Assembly: GCA_950022295.1 (NCBI GenBank)
Contig: OX465597.1
Coordinates: forward strand, 181,472,516-181,536,515
Direction: 5' to 3'
DNA from: Bromus sterilis
Taxonomy: Eukaryota; Streptophyta; Magnoliopsida; Poales; Poaceae
DNA: 64,000 nt
This document shows positions 21,946 to 34,487 of the stretch, piece by piece; positions within the stretch are counted from its first letter, which is position 1; every line of letters begins with the position of its first letter. Below the pieces are notes generated by a model. The model saw only the letters and a list, made by a program, of their open reading frames with translations. It did no database searches and was not told the origin of the DNA. The translations under genes and the position numbers were made by a program.

Positions 21946-24900
21946 TATAAGGCCCGATATGCGGTACTGTTCCAGATCTAGGTGTTTCCACCCAAATCCG
22001 GGGACGAAGCACATATCGGACCCACCGCGACATATGACAAAGCCATATGCCCCGGATTTCCAACATGATATCACAACATTACAGATACAAGGATACAACA
22101 TCTCATACAATCGGCATACAACTGCCTCAAATACAATACAACAGCGGAAGACACATGTCTGAGTACAGACTACAAGCAAATGCCTAGTGGCAAAGAGAAA
22201 AGCATCGATCACATAACCACACGGGTCCAGGCCCTCCGCCGGGATCCGCCTAACTAGTCGTCGTCGAGTCTCCACGTGAAATGTCGATCTCCATACCTGT
22301 TGTCGATCAAGAACCCTGAAAAGAGTTTGGGGGTAGTATCATGAGTACAGAGGTACTCAGCATCCAACTGTAGTGGTCATCTGACCCAGCAAGGACTTCA
22401 TCACTCGTCATTCTAGGACAACTAGTAGTTTACGGTAAGGAAGGGGTAAGTGGTGAGGTTCCTGCCGCACTAGCATGTATGAAGTGGCTAACGATCTAGA
22501 GAGTAAGATAAGAAGCCAAGCATTCGATGAGGAATCGCCTCCAACAAGTCTTGCTCTCAACTACTTACGCAAACATAACACCTATCCTATCCTTGTCCTC
22601 CTCTTCGCATCCCGACGAAGAAGAAGCAGTCAAGGCACACGCACACGTTGATCAAGTTATATTAAGATTATCTCAGTTGTTGTTGTCTATGAACAAGGAG
22701 TAGGTCTCAAGTCGTCCATAACCGTGGACACGGCTTCTCGAAAAGATTTAACCCTGCAGGAGTGTACCAACTGCCCATTACGAGGCTCCGCATGCACGTC
22801 CATCACTCTCAGTTGCTACCCATTATAGGCAACCATTTTATGATTTAGTTCCAAGAGATCCGAAATGACAGGTCCCTCTAACTAACAACGCACAAATCCG
22901 GGTGGCCCCCGGTGAGTCGACATCCAACTCAAAAGCCGGCCGCACTCTCGAATCGGCCTCTACCGTCTGGACGAGGTCGGGTTAGCTACCCAAACAGATG
23001 TGGGCAGCCCCCTAGCTTCCAGGTGTGGACCAACAAAGAAACCATGTCTCCGCTGGCCCAAGTTGTTTTAAAAGATATCTGCTAGGAGCGACCCGACAAG
23101 ATATATATGCATGTTTTCAAATGGTAAATCGGCTTGGGCCACCACTAGAAATGTTTGAAGCTAGATAGGTAAGAAAAGGGGACCCCATAAAATCCCACAC
23201 GCGGTTAGGCACGCTCAGTCTTAAAACCAATACCCGGAACTCGCATCCTAGGTGACTCGAATGGAACAAAGCGTCGGGGCGGGATAGCCTAGACCTTCCA
23301 TCCTTCGTCGAATATAGTCAACATTTATAATAATCATATCATCAACAATAATATAATAATCAGGTGATATCCCAACCCAAAGAGTAACAGAGTAACAACA
23401 TAGCATCCTAAGCATGCATACTAAGCAGGGGCTGAGCAACGAGCAATAGTAACATAGCAGTACAAGGTTTGCTGGGAAGGGACATGGCTGTATCGGTTTA
23501 AAAGAGGTTGTAAACATGTGGTCGGATCAAACATCGAACCTAACCTATACTAGCATGCAAACCTCTGGTTGAAATAGAATGGATCATAAGTAATGCAAGT
23601 CCTTGCTTGTTGATAAATCGGGTTCCGAAAGTGTAGTCGATCGCACGCTCGCATCGTCTCCGAGAGGTACCCGCGGGAGCAGACAAGAAGTAAACACTGG
23701 AAAGCAATCAACGGTGCACCACTATTACTACGGAGCAATACAAGAGCAAGAATCAACAAAAGCAACACGAAACATCGCACTTACCGTCGAGAGCGGTTAC
23801 TAACGATTTAAGTGGGGTACTCGTCACACACGGCGATACCGCACGTTTACGGTGGTTCAAGTTGTTTAGCTACAGGTGATCAAACAACGGTTATTAACAT
23901 GGAAACTCAAGCAAGCATGGAATATCACACAAACATGTCAAGAGGTGAAGCACAAAGTAAACTATCTATGCTAGTCAATTTAAGTGGGGTGAAATCCTAG
24001 ACATGCAAACTATTGCGAAACCCGCGATATTTATTGCATTTGGTACTGTTTTTCCCTAAACAATATTTTATTATTTTTAATAGCAAGCAAGAGCAGCAAA
24101 AACACAATCTACATGCAATTCTAGTCAAGTTACATATAAAGAACATTTCAAACAGAGCAACAGATAAAAAGTTATAATAGTTACAAGTTATAGTGGCAGG
24201 CAGTGTAATTAGCAGTCAAACAACAAGTAAACAAAGTCAAACATGCCAACAAGGAACAAATTATTAAACTAGACAAAATTCTAAGCAAGTTTTATATTTA
24301 AATCGTCGCAATCGGAGCTACGGTTAAAAAGTTACGGGCACCGCAAAAATAAACAACTAAAACTGCCTAAATAATTAAAAAAACAACTAACAGAAAAAAA
24401 AAAAACTAACTGGGCCGAAATCTACTGGGCCCAACTAACTAAAAAAAAGAAATACAGAAAAATAAAAAATAAACGGGCAGCGGCTGGCTCACCCCATGGG
24501 CCGAATTTGGCCCAAAGTGGCCTGGCTGCTGGGCTTGGGGGCGCTGGCTGGCCTGGGCCTCGGAGGTGGGCGCGCCGGCCAACCTGGGCACAGCAAGAGG
24601 GCGGCTCGGGCAGCTCGCCCTCGTCCCGTCCACTGGACGCAGTGGCGGCGGCTTGCCCGGTGGCGCGCCGGCCACCGGTGCTGGCGGCGGAGGAGGCTGG
24701 AGGCGAGGAGCGGGCGGCGCTGGCCGGATCCGCCGGGATCCCTCGCCGGTGAGGTCCAAGGCGGGGCGCGGCTCGGAGCTCTCGGGCTGGGCGTCCATGG
24801 CGTCCTGGCTGCGCTCCTGGTGCTGCACACGGGAGAGAGGAGAGAAAGGAGAGGGGAGAGAGGGAAGGAGGGGAGGAGAGGGGCTCGGCTAGCGGCCTGC

Positions 24901-25638
24901 TCGCCGGCGGCGGCCGGAGACGGGCGGCGCGGCTGCGGGTGCCTCCACGGGCATGGCACGGGAGAGAGGAGACAGAGGAGAGAGAGAGGAGCTGGCTAGG
25001 GCGCATCTGGACCCTCGATCTGGCAGATCGACGGCCGAAAACGTCTGGGAGGCTAGGGTTTCAGACTAGGGGGTGTTTTTGGGCAGATCTGAGTTTTTGT
25101 GAGGGGGGTGGCTGCAAAATGTGGCTAGGGAAACCCTAAAAATGGGTGGGAGTGTGGTGGTCTTTATATAGCATGGGTGGCTGGCAGTTTGCAAAAACAT
25201 CATCTGTTTTTCTCTCGGGCGCGCGGTACTCACGTTTCTGACCGCCGGGGGTCCGCAGTACCTCCGATTCGGGTAAAACTTCAAACTGTGCGATCAGTGC
25301 GTCGAGCCGGAGGCGTTCACCTCGCGCTGGAACCGTTCCGAAAACACTTTCCGAAGTGCTATAAAAATAACCCGTTTAATTATTAAACGGGGTTTTTCGT
25401 TCTGTTGGCTGCGGCTGGTCTCGTGCGGTTTTCGCGACGGTGATCGGGCGAAACCCGGTGCCACAAAGGTCGAGTGTCAAGGTGGCAAGGGTCGGTCTCT
25501 GTCCGATACGAGATAAGAGGGCGGAAAATAATCGCCGATCAATAAATCGGGGATGCAAACACCGCAAACAAATCAGGCAATCAAACAATTCACACCGAAA
25601 ACAAAATTTTTAATTTTTGCAAAAACTGGGCTGTTACA
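21946..25638 (-). repeat. 5' LTR of the complete giant-LTR element (3.69 kb)
   Basis: Its plus-strand first bases are TATAAGG where the partner has TGTAAGG, a single G-to-A change in the terminal dinucleotide. It ends GGGCTGTTACA at 25638, next to GGGAA. Confidence 0.93.
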
Positions 25639-25643
25639 GGGAA

Positions 25644-28600
25644 GTGTTCTCGGAACGGTTCCAGCGTGAGGTCAACGCCGCCGGCTCGACGCGTTGATCG
25701 CACAATTCGAAGTTTTACCCGAATCGGAGGTCCTGCGGACCCCCGGCGGTCAGAAACGTAAGCACCGCGCGCGCGGGAGAAAAACCTGAGATGTTTTTGC
25801 AAACTGCCAGCCACCGGGGCTATATAAAGACCACCACACTCCCACCCATTTCTAGGGTTTCCCTAGCCACATAATTACAGCCACCCCCTCACAATTGCCC
25901 CAAATCTACCCCATTTTCGTCCAAAACCCACAAATCTGATATTTTTCCCTCCAGCGGATCTGGACTGTCGGATCGGCCGATCCAACGGCCCAGATCGCGC
26001 CCTGGACTCCACTATCTCTCCTCTGTCTCTCTCCACGCCCGAGCTAGCCCTGCCCGAGGGCACCACCGCGCCGCCGCCGCCCGCAGCACGCCGGCGAGCG
26101 CCACCTCGCCGGGCTGCCGCGTCTCTCCTCCCTCCATCCTCTCCCTCTCACTCCCTCTTCTCCCCTCGCAGATCCCGCCATGGGAGCCGCCGGCCGCCTC
26201 CTCCATGGCGAGCTTGAGGCCGCCGCCCTCTGGACCACGGTATCCGCCGCCCCCTCCAGGATCCGGCCCGATCCGTCTCCTCCTCGACGCCCCGCCTCCC
26301 GAGCGCCCCGTCCCGGCCTGCCGCACCTGCCACCTTGCCGGAGATGGCAAGACGGCGGCGCCGCCGCTCGGGATCCCCAGGGACGAGCCCCGTGTTCCCC
26401 CGCTCGTGCGCCGCTGCTGGGCCGGCGCGCCTCAGCGGCCCACTCGGCCCAGCTAGGTGAGCTCCTTTTTTTTCTTTTTTGTTTTTTTTGTTATTTCCGT
26501 AGTGGGCTCGACCCAGTAGGCCGATCTGTTAAGTGGCGCGCGTAGGCGCTCTTTAGTACCCTGCGCCGCCCTCTGTTTAGGCCCATTAGTTCAGCTTTCG
26601 GCCCAGTAGATTTTTTTCTTTTTCTGATTAGATTATTTGGCAGATTTTATTATTTTCTTGCGATGCCCGTATCTTTTAAACCGTAGCTCGGATCACGACG
26701 TGTAAAACATGAAACTTGCTTAGTTTTTCGAGTAGTTTTATAAAATGTGACTCTTTGCCATGTTTGACATTGTTTACATGCTGTTTGACTGCTATTTACA
26801 CTGCTTGCCACCGTAAACTGTTTCATTAATAACTTTTAAACCGTTGCTCGGTTTAAAATGTTTCTTATATGTAACTTGACTAGAATTGCATGTAGATTGT
26901 GTTTTTTCTGCTCTTGCTTGCTAATAAAAATAATAAAATTATGTTTAGGACATAACAGTACCAAATGCAATAAATATAGTGGGGTCCGTAATAGTTGCCA
27001 TGCATAGGTTTTACCCCCACTTAAAGTGACTAGATTAGATAGTTTATTTATGCTTCACCTCTTGCCATGCTTGTGTGATATGCCATGCTTGAGTGATATG
27101 CCATGTTATGTTAACAACCTTTTTCTCACCTGTAGCTAAACAACTTGAACCAAATAAACGTGTGGTATCGTCGTGTGTGACGAATACCTCACTTAACCTG
27201 CTAGTAACCGCTCTCGACGTTAGGTCCGTATCGCGTTGTCGTGCCTTGTGTTGTCTCTTTGATCTTGTATTGCTCCGTAGTAATAGTGGTGCACCGTTGA
27301 TTGCTTTCCAGTGTTTCTTTCTTGTGTGCTCCCGCGGGTACCTTTGGAGACGATGCGAGCGTGCGATCAACTACACCTTCGGAAGCCGACTTATCAACAG
27401 GCAAGGACTATACATTACTTATGATCCATGCTATTTCAACCAGCGGTTTGCATGCTAGTCTAGGTTAGGTTCGATGTTTGATCCTACCACATGTTTACAA
27501 CCTCTTTTAAACCGATACAGCCATGTCCCCTCCCAGCAAACCTTGTACTGCTATGTTACTATTGCTCGTTGCTCAGCCCCTGCTTAGTATGCATGCTTAG
27601 GATGCTACGATGTTACCTCCTGTTACTCCTTGGTTTGGGCTATCACATCATTATATTGTTGTGGATGATATGATTATTATAAATGTTGACTATACTCGAC
27701 GAAGGATGGAAGGTCTAGGCTATCCCGCCCCGACGCTTTGTTCCATTCTAGTCACCTAGGATCCGAGTTCCGGGTATTGGTTTTAAGACTGAGCGTACCT
27801 AACCGCGTGTGGGATGCTATGGGGTCCCCTTTTCTTACCTACCTAGCTTCAAACATTTCTAGAGGTGGCCCAAGATGATTTTACCATTTGAAACCGTGTG
27901 CATAACTGGTCTGCAACCAGTGGATTTAAAACAACTCGGGCCAGCAGAGACAGAGTTCCTTTGTTGGTCCACACTGGTGAGCTAGGGAAGTCCCCTGTTA
28001 TATAGGTGAGGCTAACCCCAACCTTAGACATTCGGAAGAGTCCGATCCGAGAGCGTGGCCGGCTTTTGGGTTGGGTGTCGACTCCCCGGGGGCCACCCGG
28101 ATTTGTTCGTTGTTAGTTAAAGGGACCTGTCGTTTCGGATCTCTTGGAACTAAATCATAAAAAGGTTGCCTGTGATGGGTAGCAACTGAGAGAGATGGAC
28201 TTGCGTGCGGAGCCTTTTAATGGGCAGTTGGTACACCCCTACAGGGTTAAATCTTTTCGAGAAGCCGTGTCCACAGTTATGGACGACATGAAACCTCAAC
28301 ACTTGTTGGAGGCGATTCCTCATCGAATGCTTGGCTTCTTATCTTACTCTCTAGATCGTTAGCCACTTCATAAATGCTAGTGCGGCAAAAACCTCACCAC
28401 TTACCCCATCCTTACCGTAAACTAATAGTTGTCCTAGAATGACGAGTGATGAAGTCCTTGCTGGGTCAGTTGACCACTACAGTTGGATGCTGAGTACTTC
28501 TGTACTCATGATACTACCCCCAAACTCTTTTCAGGGTTCTTGATCGACAACAGGTACGATGATCGACGTTTCACATGGAGACTCGACGACGACTAGTTAG

Positions 28601-28906
28601 GAGGATCCCGGCAGAGGGCCTGGACCCGTGTGGTTATGGGGATCGATGATTTTTCTCTTTGCCACTAGGCATTTGTTTGTAGTCTGTACTCACACATATA
28701 TCTTCCGCTGATGTATTGTATTTAAGGCAGATGTATGCCGATTGTATGAGATGTTGTATCCTTGTACCTGTAATGTTGTGATATCATGTTGGAAATCCGG
28801 GGCATATGGCTATGTCATATGTCGCGGTGGGACCGATATGTGCTTCGTCCCTGGATCTCGATGGAAACATCTAGATCTGGAACAGTACCGCATATCGGGC
28901 CTTACA
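25644..28906 (+). repeat. 3' LTR of the plus giant-LTR element, second piece
   Basis: Resumes the LTR at GTGTTCTCGGAACGG after one GGGAA copy and ends GGGCCTTACA. TATA box at 25821-25828. Relative to the 5' LTR it lacks about 150 bp near 28283-28300 and part of the GC-rich block near 26124. Ends against GGTAG (28907-28911). Confidence 0.92.
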
Positions 28907-29433
28907 GGTAGACTACTCACGACACATCCGGGAAGCGTCCATGGTGGAGGGGAAGCTCCCGGAGGTCGATCCTCCCTCCGGCAGGGTGCGCGGCGACGGC
29001 AGAACAGAGAAGAATTTGCGAAATAGGGTTCTGTCCTCGGAGTTTCCCCGTGACGGAGAATAAATAGGCGAAGGGGGGAAGCCAGGGGGCCACCAGGGGT
29101 CCAGGCGCCCCCTGGCGCGGCCAGGCCCCTGGCCGCGGCAGGTGACTGCTTGGGCCCCTGGTGGTGGCCCTCTGGCCCCACTTGGGTGCTTCTAGAAGAC
29201 TCCGTCACGCTGATTTTTATCCGATTTTTCCCGAATTGTTGGAGCATTTTTTATATGGGGGAAACGTGGAATTGAAAAACAGCAGAAAACATGAACTGAC
29301 ATTGGGGTGCACTGAGTTAGAAGGTTAGTCCAAATATGATCAAAAGTGTATGAAAGTGTATCTAGATCATAGCAATATCACACAAAACATGCATGGAGCG
29401 AGCAGAAATTATCGATACGTTTGAGACGTATCA
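28907..29433 (-). repeat. Host Gypsy 5' LTR, piece C (LTR start)
   Basis: Continues piece B after GGTAG and ends on the plus strand at GACGTATCA (29433), the minus-strand start TGATACGTCTC of the LTR. It contains the promoter-proximal GC-rich part. Beyond 29433 the sequence changes to an unrelated large LTR. Confidence 0.88.
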
Positions 29434-32400
29434 CCAGCCGCCAGAGCCTTCCCCTCCCCTGTTCACCCGGTGCCTTGCGTGGCGCCATCGTTGCGGTGCG
29501 CGACGCCGGCAGCCACCTGATGACTGCCACTGCACTGCTAGAACGCCGCCGTCGCGCACATATAGGTCGTCGAGGACCTCCTGGCGAACCCTAGCCTTGT
29601 TCCCACTGGGGGAAGTTTGCCCGCTTCTGCTTGTCGTCGCCGTTGTGGACTGCCGTGGCCGGAGAGCTCCTCGAGCCGAGCCACCTTGTCATGCCGCTCC
29701 GCCGTCCTCGACTTCGTCTCCACGCGAGAAGAATCGAGCCGAGAACGCCCACACCGAGAGCTACATCGTCTTTCCCCTCCGCAGCCCCGCCACACGCCGC
29801 CGTCGATCTCGCAACCGTCGATCCTCCCCCGCGCCCGCTTAGCACATCTGCAGGATCACGGTGAGCACGGCCACCTACCCCAACCCTCCCCTTAGCTCCC
29901 CGTGCACCGTAGATGTGGACGCCATTGAAGCCGTAGCTTCTTGCGGCCGACGAGCTCATCGTCGAGGCCTAGTTCACGCATTTGTCGCGCTAGTCGCGCC
30001 ATCGTGTTCGCACAGCTCCCAGGAGCCGAATGTGCGAGTGCACGCCCGAGCTAGCTAGCTAGCTAGCTAATACGCCGTCCTCGTCGTCACCCGAGTGTTG
30101 TACGCCGCCACCCACGTCGTCATCGTCACTCCGGCGATATTCCGGTGAAGCCCACCCCACCAGTGGACGCGGCTCGGCCCCAGGAACACGTAGGGCGAAA
30201 CCGCGTCGCAAATGGTGGCCGGAGTCGTGCACACGCTCAACTCCGGAGAGCTCTACCTCGCCGGCGGCAACCTCTGTCGCCGACAGGCGGGCCCCGCCCG
30301 GTCAGATGGCTAATTAGCGACTAACCCCATGTTAAGCCTAACCCCTCCCCCTTGTGTGTCTATGACAGTGGGCCCTAGGCCGGTTGATTAAGTTAATAAA
30401 ATTGTTAAGATTAAATCCCCCCACAGCCAATGACACATGGGCCCTACCCCTGTTAAATTCATTTAATTAAGTTATATTAACATTGTGTCTATGACTGTTT
30501 GGCCCCACTGGTTGAATTAAGTTTAAATAAAAATATAAATAGAATTAGAGAATGACATGTGGGGCCCTCCTCTGATTAATCCTTGTTTAATTAAGTTATT
30601 AACTAGTAAATTGAATCTTTGTCACTGACTAGTGGGACCCACTGGTCAGGTTTTACTGTTGTGGATAATGTTGCTAATTAAATAATAAAAGAAATTCAAA
30701 AATTCATTTAAAATGATTTAAACTTTAAAATTGAATATCTTTTAAATCGTAAGTCGGATTTAAAAACTTTATACATCAAAATTGATCAAAAAAATATGAA
30801 GGATACAAATATGCTATCCGTATACCCACCACACCCCTCTAACACAACGAAACTCGACATCCCCCTCTGGGTCGTCTGTCGATAATCACCCGGAGCCGGT
30901 ATTTCCTCCCCGGATGAATTCCCGCTCCGAGCATAGCACTTTGTATTGCGTCAGAATATCGATAACAATGCAACTGTCATGTCATGCATCTGTTTGCTTT
31001 GGTTTGCTTTGTATTTACTGCCCCCCTTAATCTCCGGTAGACCTCGCGATTGTTGACGACTACACCGCTGCTGAGTACGACTACTTCGTCGACGACCGTA
31101 CCCCTACCGTTGAGCTTCCAGGAAAGAAGAGCCATTTTCCTTCCCCCAATATCACCTATCTTTTCCGTGCATTTCTTGCACTAGGCATTGTTACTGCTGC
31201 TGCTACGTTACAATCATATTCAATTGCATAACATGTTTTTGTCGCCCCTTGATGTACCTTCCTTCATTCTATGATGCCTATTAAATATATATATTATTCA
31301 GCGGTGAACCCTGTGCATTGTTAGTCAACTAGGATTAGACTAGCGGGTCGTGATCACTCTGGTGAGTGAACGCGGATTACAAAATATTATAACTACAACA
31401 GGTACGGATCCGTGTAGATGCCCTAAGGAACCTACAACGGCGAGACTCTGTCGAGTCGCTTCGAGTTCGACATACTGGTGGATGGACTCATATTTCACTC
31501 TCGCCGGCTCTATAGCGTAGCATCACCAGGATGATACGAGGATTTTCCTCTTTAGTTCATTCCGCGGAGTTTTCTGTCGAACCTCTTTAAGTGTACCATC
31601 GAGGTTGATTCCTCCTGGTTTCACTTGATGGTAGGGACCTGAACGAACTGGTGTCCTTAAAGGTAAGAGTCGGGTGACCCAACGGTGCCCGCGAGAGGTA
31701 TTGCGTCGGTAACGACAGGGAGGGTACGACCAACGTTACTGGCGTGCTTGGCCCCTGCTCGTATCTTGCGAGAGTTACCGAACCACGAAAAGTCGAGCTC
31801 TATCAAGAGAACACACGAGACAAGGTAAGGAGACAGTTCACCTTGTTGGTAAACGCGTGCTTTGACGGGACAACAGGGCAGACACCGACGTACTGGTGGT
31901 CCTTGTTGTTGTTCGTTGTTCGTTGTGTTGTTAGTCAGACAACGATAACGGTTGTTTGTGAGATAATAATAAAATGCTAAATGGTTCGGTGGATGACTTG
32001 AGAGTCCCTTTGGTCTGTACGCACTACCTTCACGTGGGATAAGGAGTTATGGGCTCTCCTGCGTCGTAGTTCATTCAAAAGCTCTTCAGACGTCAGCAAT
32101 ACTGCAGACTGATTGCCGGGAAGTGGTGTGTCTTCTTCGTCCGGATGGTGTATTTTGATTTGCTTTTTCTTCACCGGCTAGACTCACACCGTGCAGGAGC
32201 TTGGAAGGGTGAGGGACCTAGACCCCTGAGCGCATAGGATATAGTCCGGCGGATGACCTCTCTGCTGAGCCTAGGATGGATTGCGGCGTGTCGGATAGCT
32301 TTGGTGGAGCGTTCCCTAACAAGGTGCCCGCCACCCTGGAGATCCGAGAGTGCAGGTTGAATAGTAGTGCACCCTTGCAGGGCGTTTAATCTATTCAAAT

Positions 32401-33229
32401 AGCCGTGTCCACGGTAATAGGACGCTTTATGCTGAAGCTGGATCTTACCACTACAAACTAGTACTATTAGACTGTATGGTTCCGGGTCTTCTTCTTCGCA
32501 GGGAAGTTGAGGAAGGGAACTCGTAGGCATTGTTAATTGTTATCCAATACAACTTACTATTATACAATGCTGCATCAACTTATGTTGCATTGTTATTACT
32601 TTCATGTTGTTAACTTCCTAAACTGTTGGATGTTCTCTTCTTGTGCTGCAAGAGTCGTCGGAAGATGCTAGTCTTCGATAGGCCTAGCTTCTCACCCTTA
32701 TTCTGACTTTCGACCTTGCAGCCCACTATATACATCATCCACTCTCCATTTGATACAAATGCATAAATGCTTAGTAGCGGACGTAAGACTCGTGGGTATG
32801 CTAGATACTCACCCCTGCTATATTTCCCCCTTTTTGTTTTGCCTGATCGGCCGCTGCAGTCGACGTTGGAGCCCAGGAGCAGGAGTACCCCGGAGGAAGA
32901 TACTAATACGTCGAGACCCACGCTGACCAGGACCAGGAGTAGTTTCGGAGGCACCAAGGCAGGATGCCTTTCCTTTTCGATCTGTATCACTGATGTGATT
33001 TGTGCTAGCCTTCTTAAGGCAAAACTTGACTCACTATGTCTGTACTCAGATATTATGGCTTGTATAACTTATGTATTCGAATCCTCGTGATCCCATGTTT
33101 GTAACTTAAAAGATTTATCTTATTTTTGTTTAGTGTTGTGCTGTGATATTCTCACTTTGGCACCCTAATCTTAGTCGTGTACCCTGCGTGTATGATTACT
33201 ATACACGGATTGATTTTGAGGGCGTCACA
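29434..33229. repeat. Large LTR of a second family, left end missing
   Basis: Ends GGGCGTCACA at 33229 inside a Copia gag. The terminus (TGTGACGCCC on the minus strand) fits a common wheat Gypsy LTR class. The layout echoes the giant-LTR family: GC-rich part (29440-30330), AT-rich part with ATCTTTTAAATCGTAAGTCGG (about 30737), then conserved non-coding sequence with GTCTGTACTCAGA near the end. The left part was displaced when the host Gypsy inserted at 29433. Without a primer site, orientation and solo versus 3' LTR status are open. Long frames in 29393-30058 are GC-rich artefacts. Confidence 0.65.
30350..30660. repeat. Degenerate tandem modules within the large LTR
   Basis: Four modules of roughly 90-110 bp share a pattern of GAC(A/T)...TGG(G)GCCC...then TTAATTAAGTTA. 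They begin near 30362, 30429, 30493 and 30553, with a weaker unit at about 30625. Confidence 0.45.
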
Positions 33230-33234
33230 ACCAT

Positions 33235-34330
33235 CATGGGAGTTGAATTGCCACGCTCGTTATTGATCTCAACCAGGCCATCATACTCCTCATCGAGACC
33301 GTTGACGATGAAGGAGTTGAACTCGGAGTCGGTGAGTGGTTGTCCAATGGACGCCAGTGTGTCAGGAAGTGCCTTGAACTTGTTGTAGAACTCCGTGGCC
33401 GTGGAGTCGATCTTCTCACAATCGCCGAGCTCGCGACGAAGGGCGCTGGCACGGGACTGCGACTGCAAAGAGAAAGAGCGCTCGAGGATAGTCCATGCCT
33501 CATGAGACGTCTTGGCAAAAACGATAAGCCCGGCAACAGCGGGAGTGAGCGACCCCTGAATGGAGGAGAGGTTCGCCTGGTCCTGCCCCGTCTAGACACG
33601 ATGCGCCGGGTTATAGACCGGGCCGTTCACGCTGTCCACCAGCGCAGGGGGAAAGGAAGAGAGTCGTGGACGTAGCGGAGCAGATAGTGGCTCCCAAGGT
33701 GTGGAAGGACATGTGCGCGCCAGAAGACGTAGTTGTCCGGCGACAGCTTGACGGTGATGAGGTTGCCGAATTGGAACGGTGGCGGCAGCGAGCCCGTCAT
33801 GAAGACTGCCGAAGTCGCGTACGCCATAGGGACAGAGATGGCCGGTGTTGGTGAGGACGCCGAGTTGAGGGCCGCAAGAGATGAATACGCCCCGTAGGCG
33901 GCAGTCGCGGGTGTGCACTCTGCCGGAGGCGCGAACGCCATTAGGGCAGAGTGAATCTGCGCAGGGCCCGATGCAAAGAGCCCTGTCGTCCAGGCCGACG
34001 TAGGAGCCGCCGGTGCGAAGGCCAGGGGCGGCATGGAGGCGACCAAGGAGGTGGGCGAGGATCCACCTGGCGTGTGGACTGTCAGCGCTTGCCCGATGAG
34101 GAGGAGGCCGAGGGCTGGTTGGAGAAGAACGAGTCGACGCTCGGCATCCCAATCGGAGGCGACTGCATGGCGGCGGAATCGACCGGGCGGGAGAGAAGAG
34201 CCGCGAGGGAAGCCGGGAGGTAGCCGGCATTGGAGGAGTCGGAGGTGGCGGCGCACGATATGGCGGCGGCGCGATCAGCGGCGGCGGCGGCGACGATGCG
34301 GCGGCGGTGTAGGTTTCTTAGGGTTAGGCG
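33235..34330 (-). pseudogene. Copia gag, frameshifted and truncated
   Basis: Three successive minus-strand frames make one recognisable Ty1-Copia gag (UBN2-type). First comes an Ala/Ser/Pro-rich N-terminus (about 34330-34085). Next is the segment with GNLITVKLSPDNYVFWRAHV and LPHLGSHYLL (about 34085-33640). Last is the segment with WTILERSFSLQSQSRA, FYNKFKALPDTLASIGQPL and SEFNSFIVNGLDEEYD (about 33630-33235). Frame changes fall near 34085 and 33640. The end is the insertion site of the large LTR. In Copia elements gag precedes protease and integrase; none of those is present here. Confidence 0.85.
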
Positions 34331-34361
34331 GAAGCGGTGGTCGTAACCAGGTCTGAAACCA

Positions 34362-34487
34362 TGTAAAACAATAGTTTGGGGTGGGAACCGGCACAACCCT
34401 CTCGGGGTGGCCTATTACATGTATATATTGAGTGTGTTACCGTGTTACAATACAAGTACACATATTAGGAAGCTATACAGTCTAACA
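34362..34487 (-). repeat. Copia 5' LTR (126 bp)
   Basis: On the minus strand it runs from TGTTAGACTG to TGTTTTACA, directly followed by the primer site. One of the shortest LTRs in this window beside some of the longest. Confidence 0.75.

Larger units (their letters stand above)
17633..25638 (-). mobile_element. Complete giant-LTR retrotransposon (minus, 8.0 kb)
   Basis: 3' LTR 17633-21347, internal 21348-21945, 5' LTR 21946-25638, flanked by GGGAA (17628-17632 and 25639-25643). The primer-site complement GCTCTGATACCA (21931-21942) directly adjoins the 5' LTR. The two LTRs look nearly identical apart from a few substitutions and a deletion of about 22 bp near 24839 relative to 20521-20550, so this is a young insertion and younger than its host. 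No coding region. Confidence 0.95.
13000..28906 (+). mobile_element. Giant-LTR, mini-internal retrotransposon (plus), split by a nested sister
   Basis: 5' LTR 13000-16738 (3739 bp), internal region 16739-17341 (603 bp), and 3' LTR 17342-17632 continued at 25644-28906. The flanking 5-base duplication GGTAG (12995-12999 and 28907-28911) confirms both ends. The LTR runs from TGTAACAGTCC to GGGCCTTACA. The primer site TGGTATCAGAGC follows the 5' LTR. No gag or pol is present, so it must rely on proteins from another element. A minus-strand sister is inserted in the 3' LTR. Confidence 0.93.
2045..29433 (-). mobile_element. Host Gypsy element (WHAM/Sabrina-like), 5' part, split by four insertions
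   Basis: Minus-strand element whose 5' LTR is spread over 6365-6866, 12417-12999 and 28912-29433 (about 1607 bp rejoined). Its primer site is at 6337-6354 and its gag start at 2569-2045. Four later elements interrupt it: the Sabrina-like element ending at 2044, a solo LTR (2630-6307), a same-family plus-strand element (6867-12411) and a giant-LTR element (13000-28906). The pieces read continuously across each insertion once one copy of the 5-base target duplication is removed. Its 3' part lies beyond the left edge. Confidence 0.85.
33230..34487 (-). mobile_element. Short-LTR Copia retrotransposon, 5' end
   Basis: Minus-strand 5' LTR of only 126 bp (34362-34487), a degenerate tRNA-iMet primer site (34351-34361, TGGTTTCAGAC), and a broken Copia gag (34330-33235). 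It is cut at 33229 by the large LTR; the rest is off-window. The 5-base sequence outside its LTR is AAGTG (34488-34492). Confidence 0.8.

Noticed and set aside
29393..30058. Frames of 85-149 codons on both strands
   Set aside because: GC-rich part of a large LTR; one crosses the LTR-LTR junction at 29433, so it cannot be a gene.
30048..30072. AGCT repeat as a regulatory element
   Set aside because: Simple (AGCT)n microsatellite within an LTR; no supporting context.
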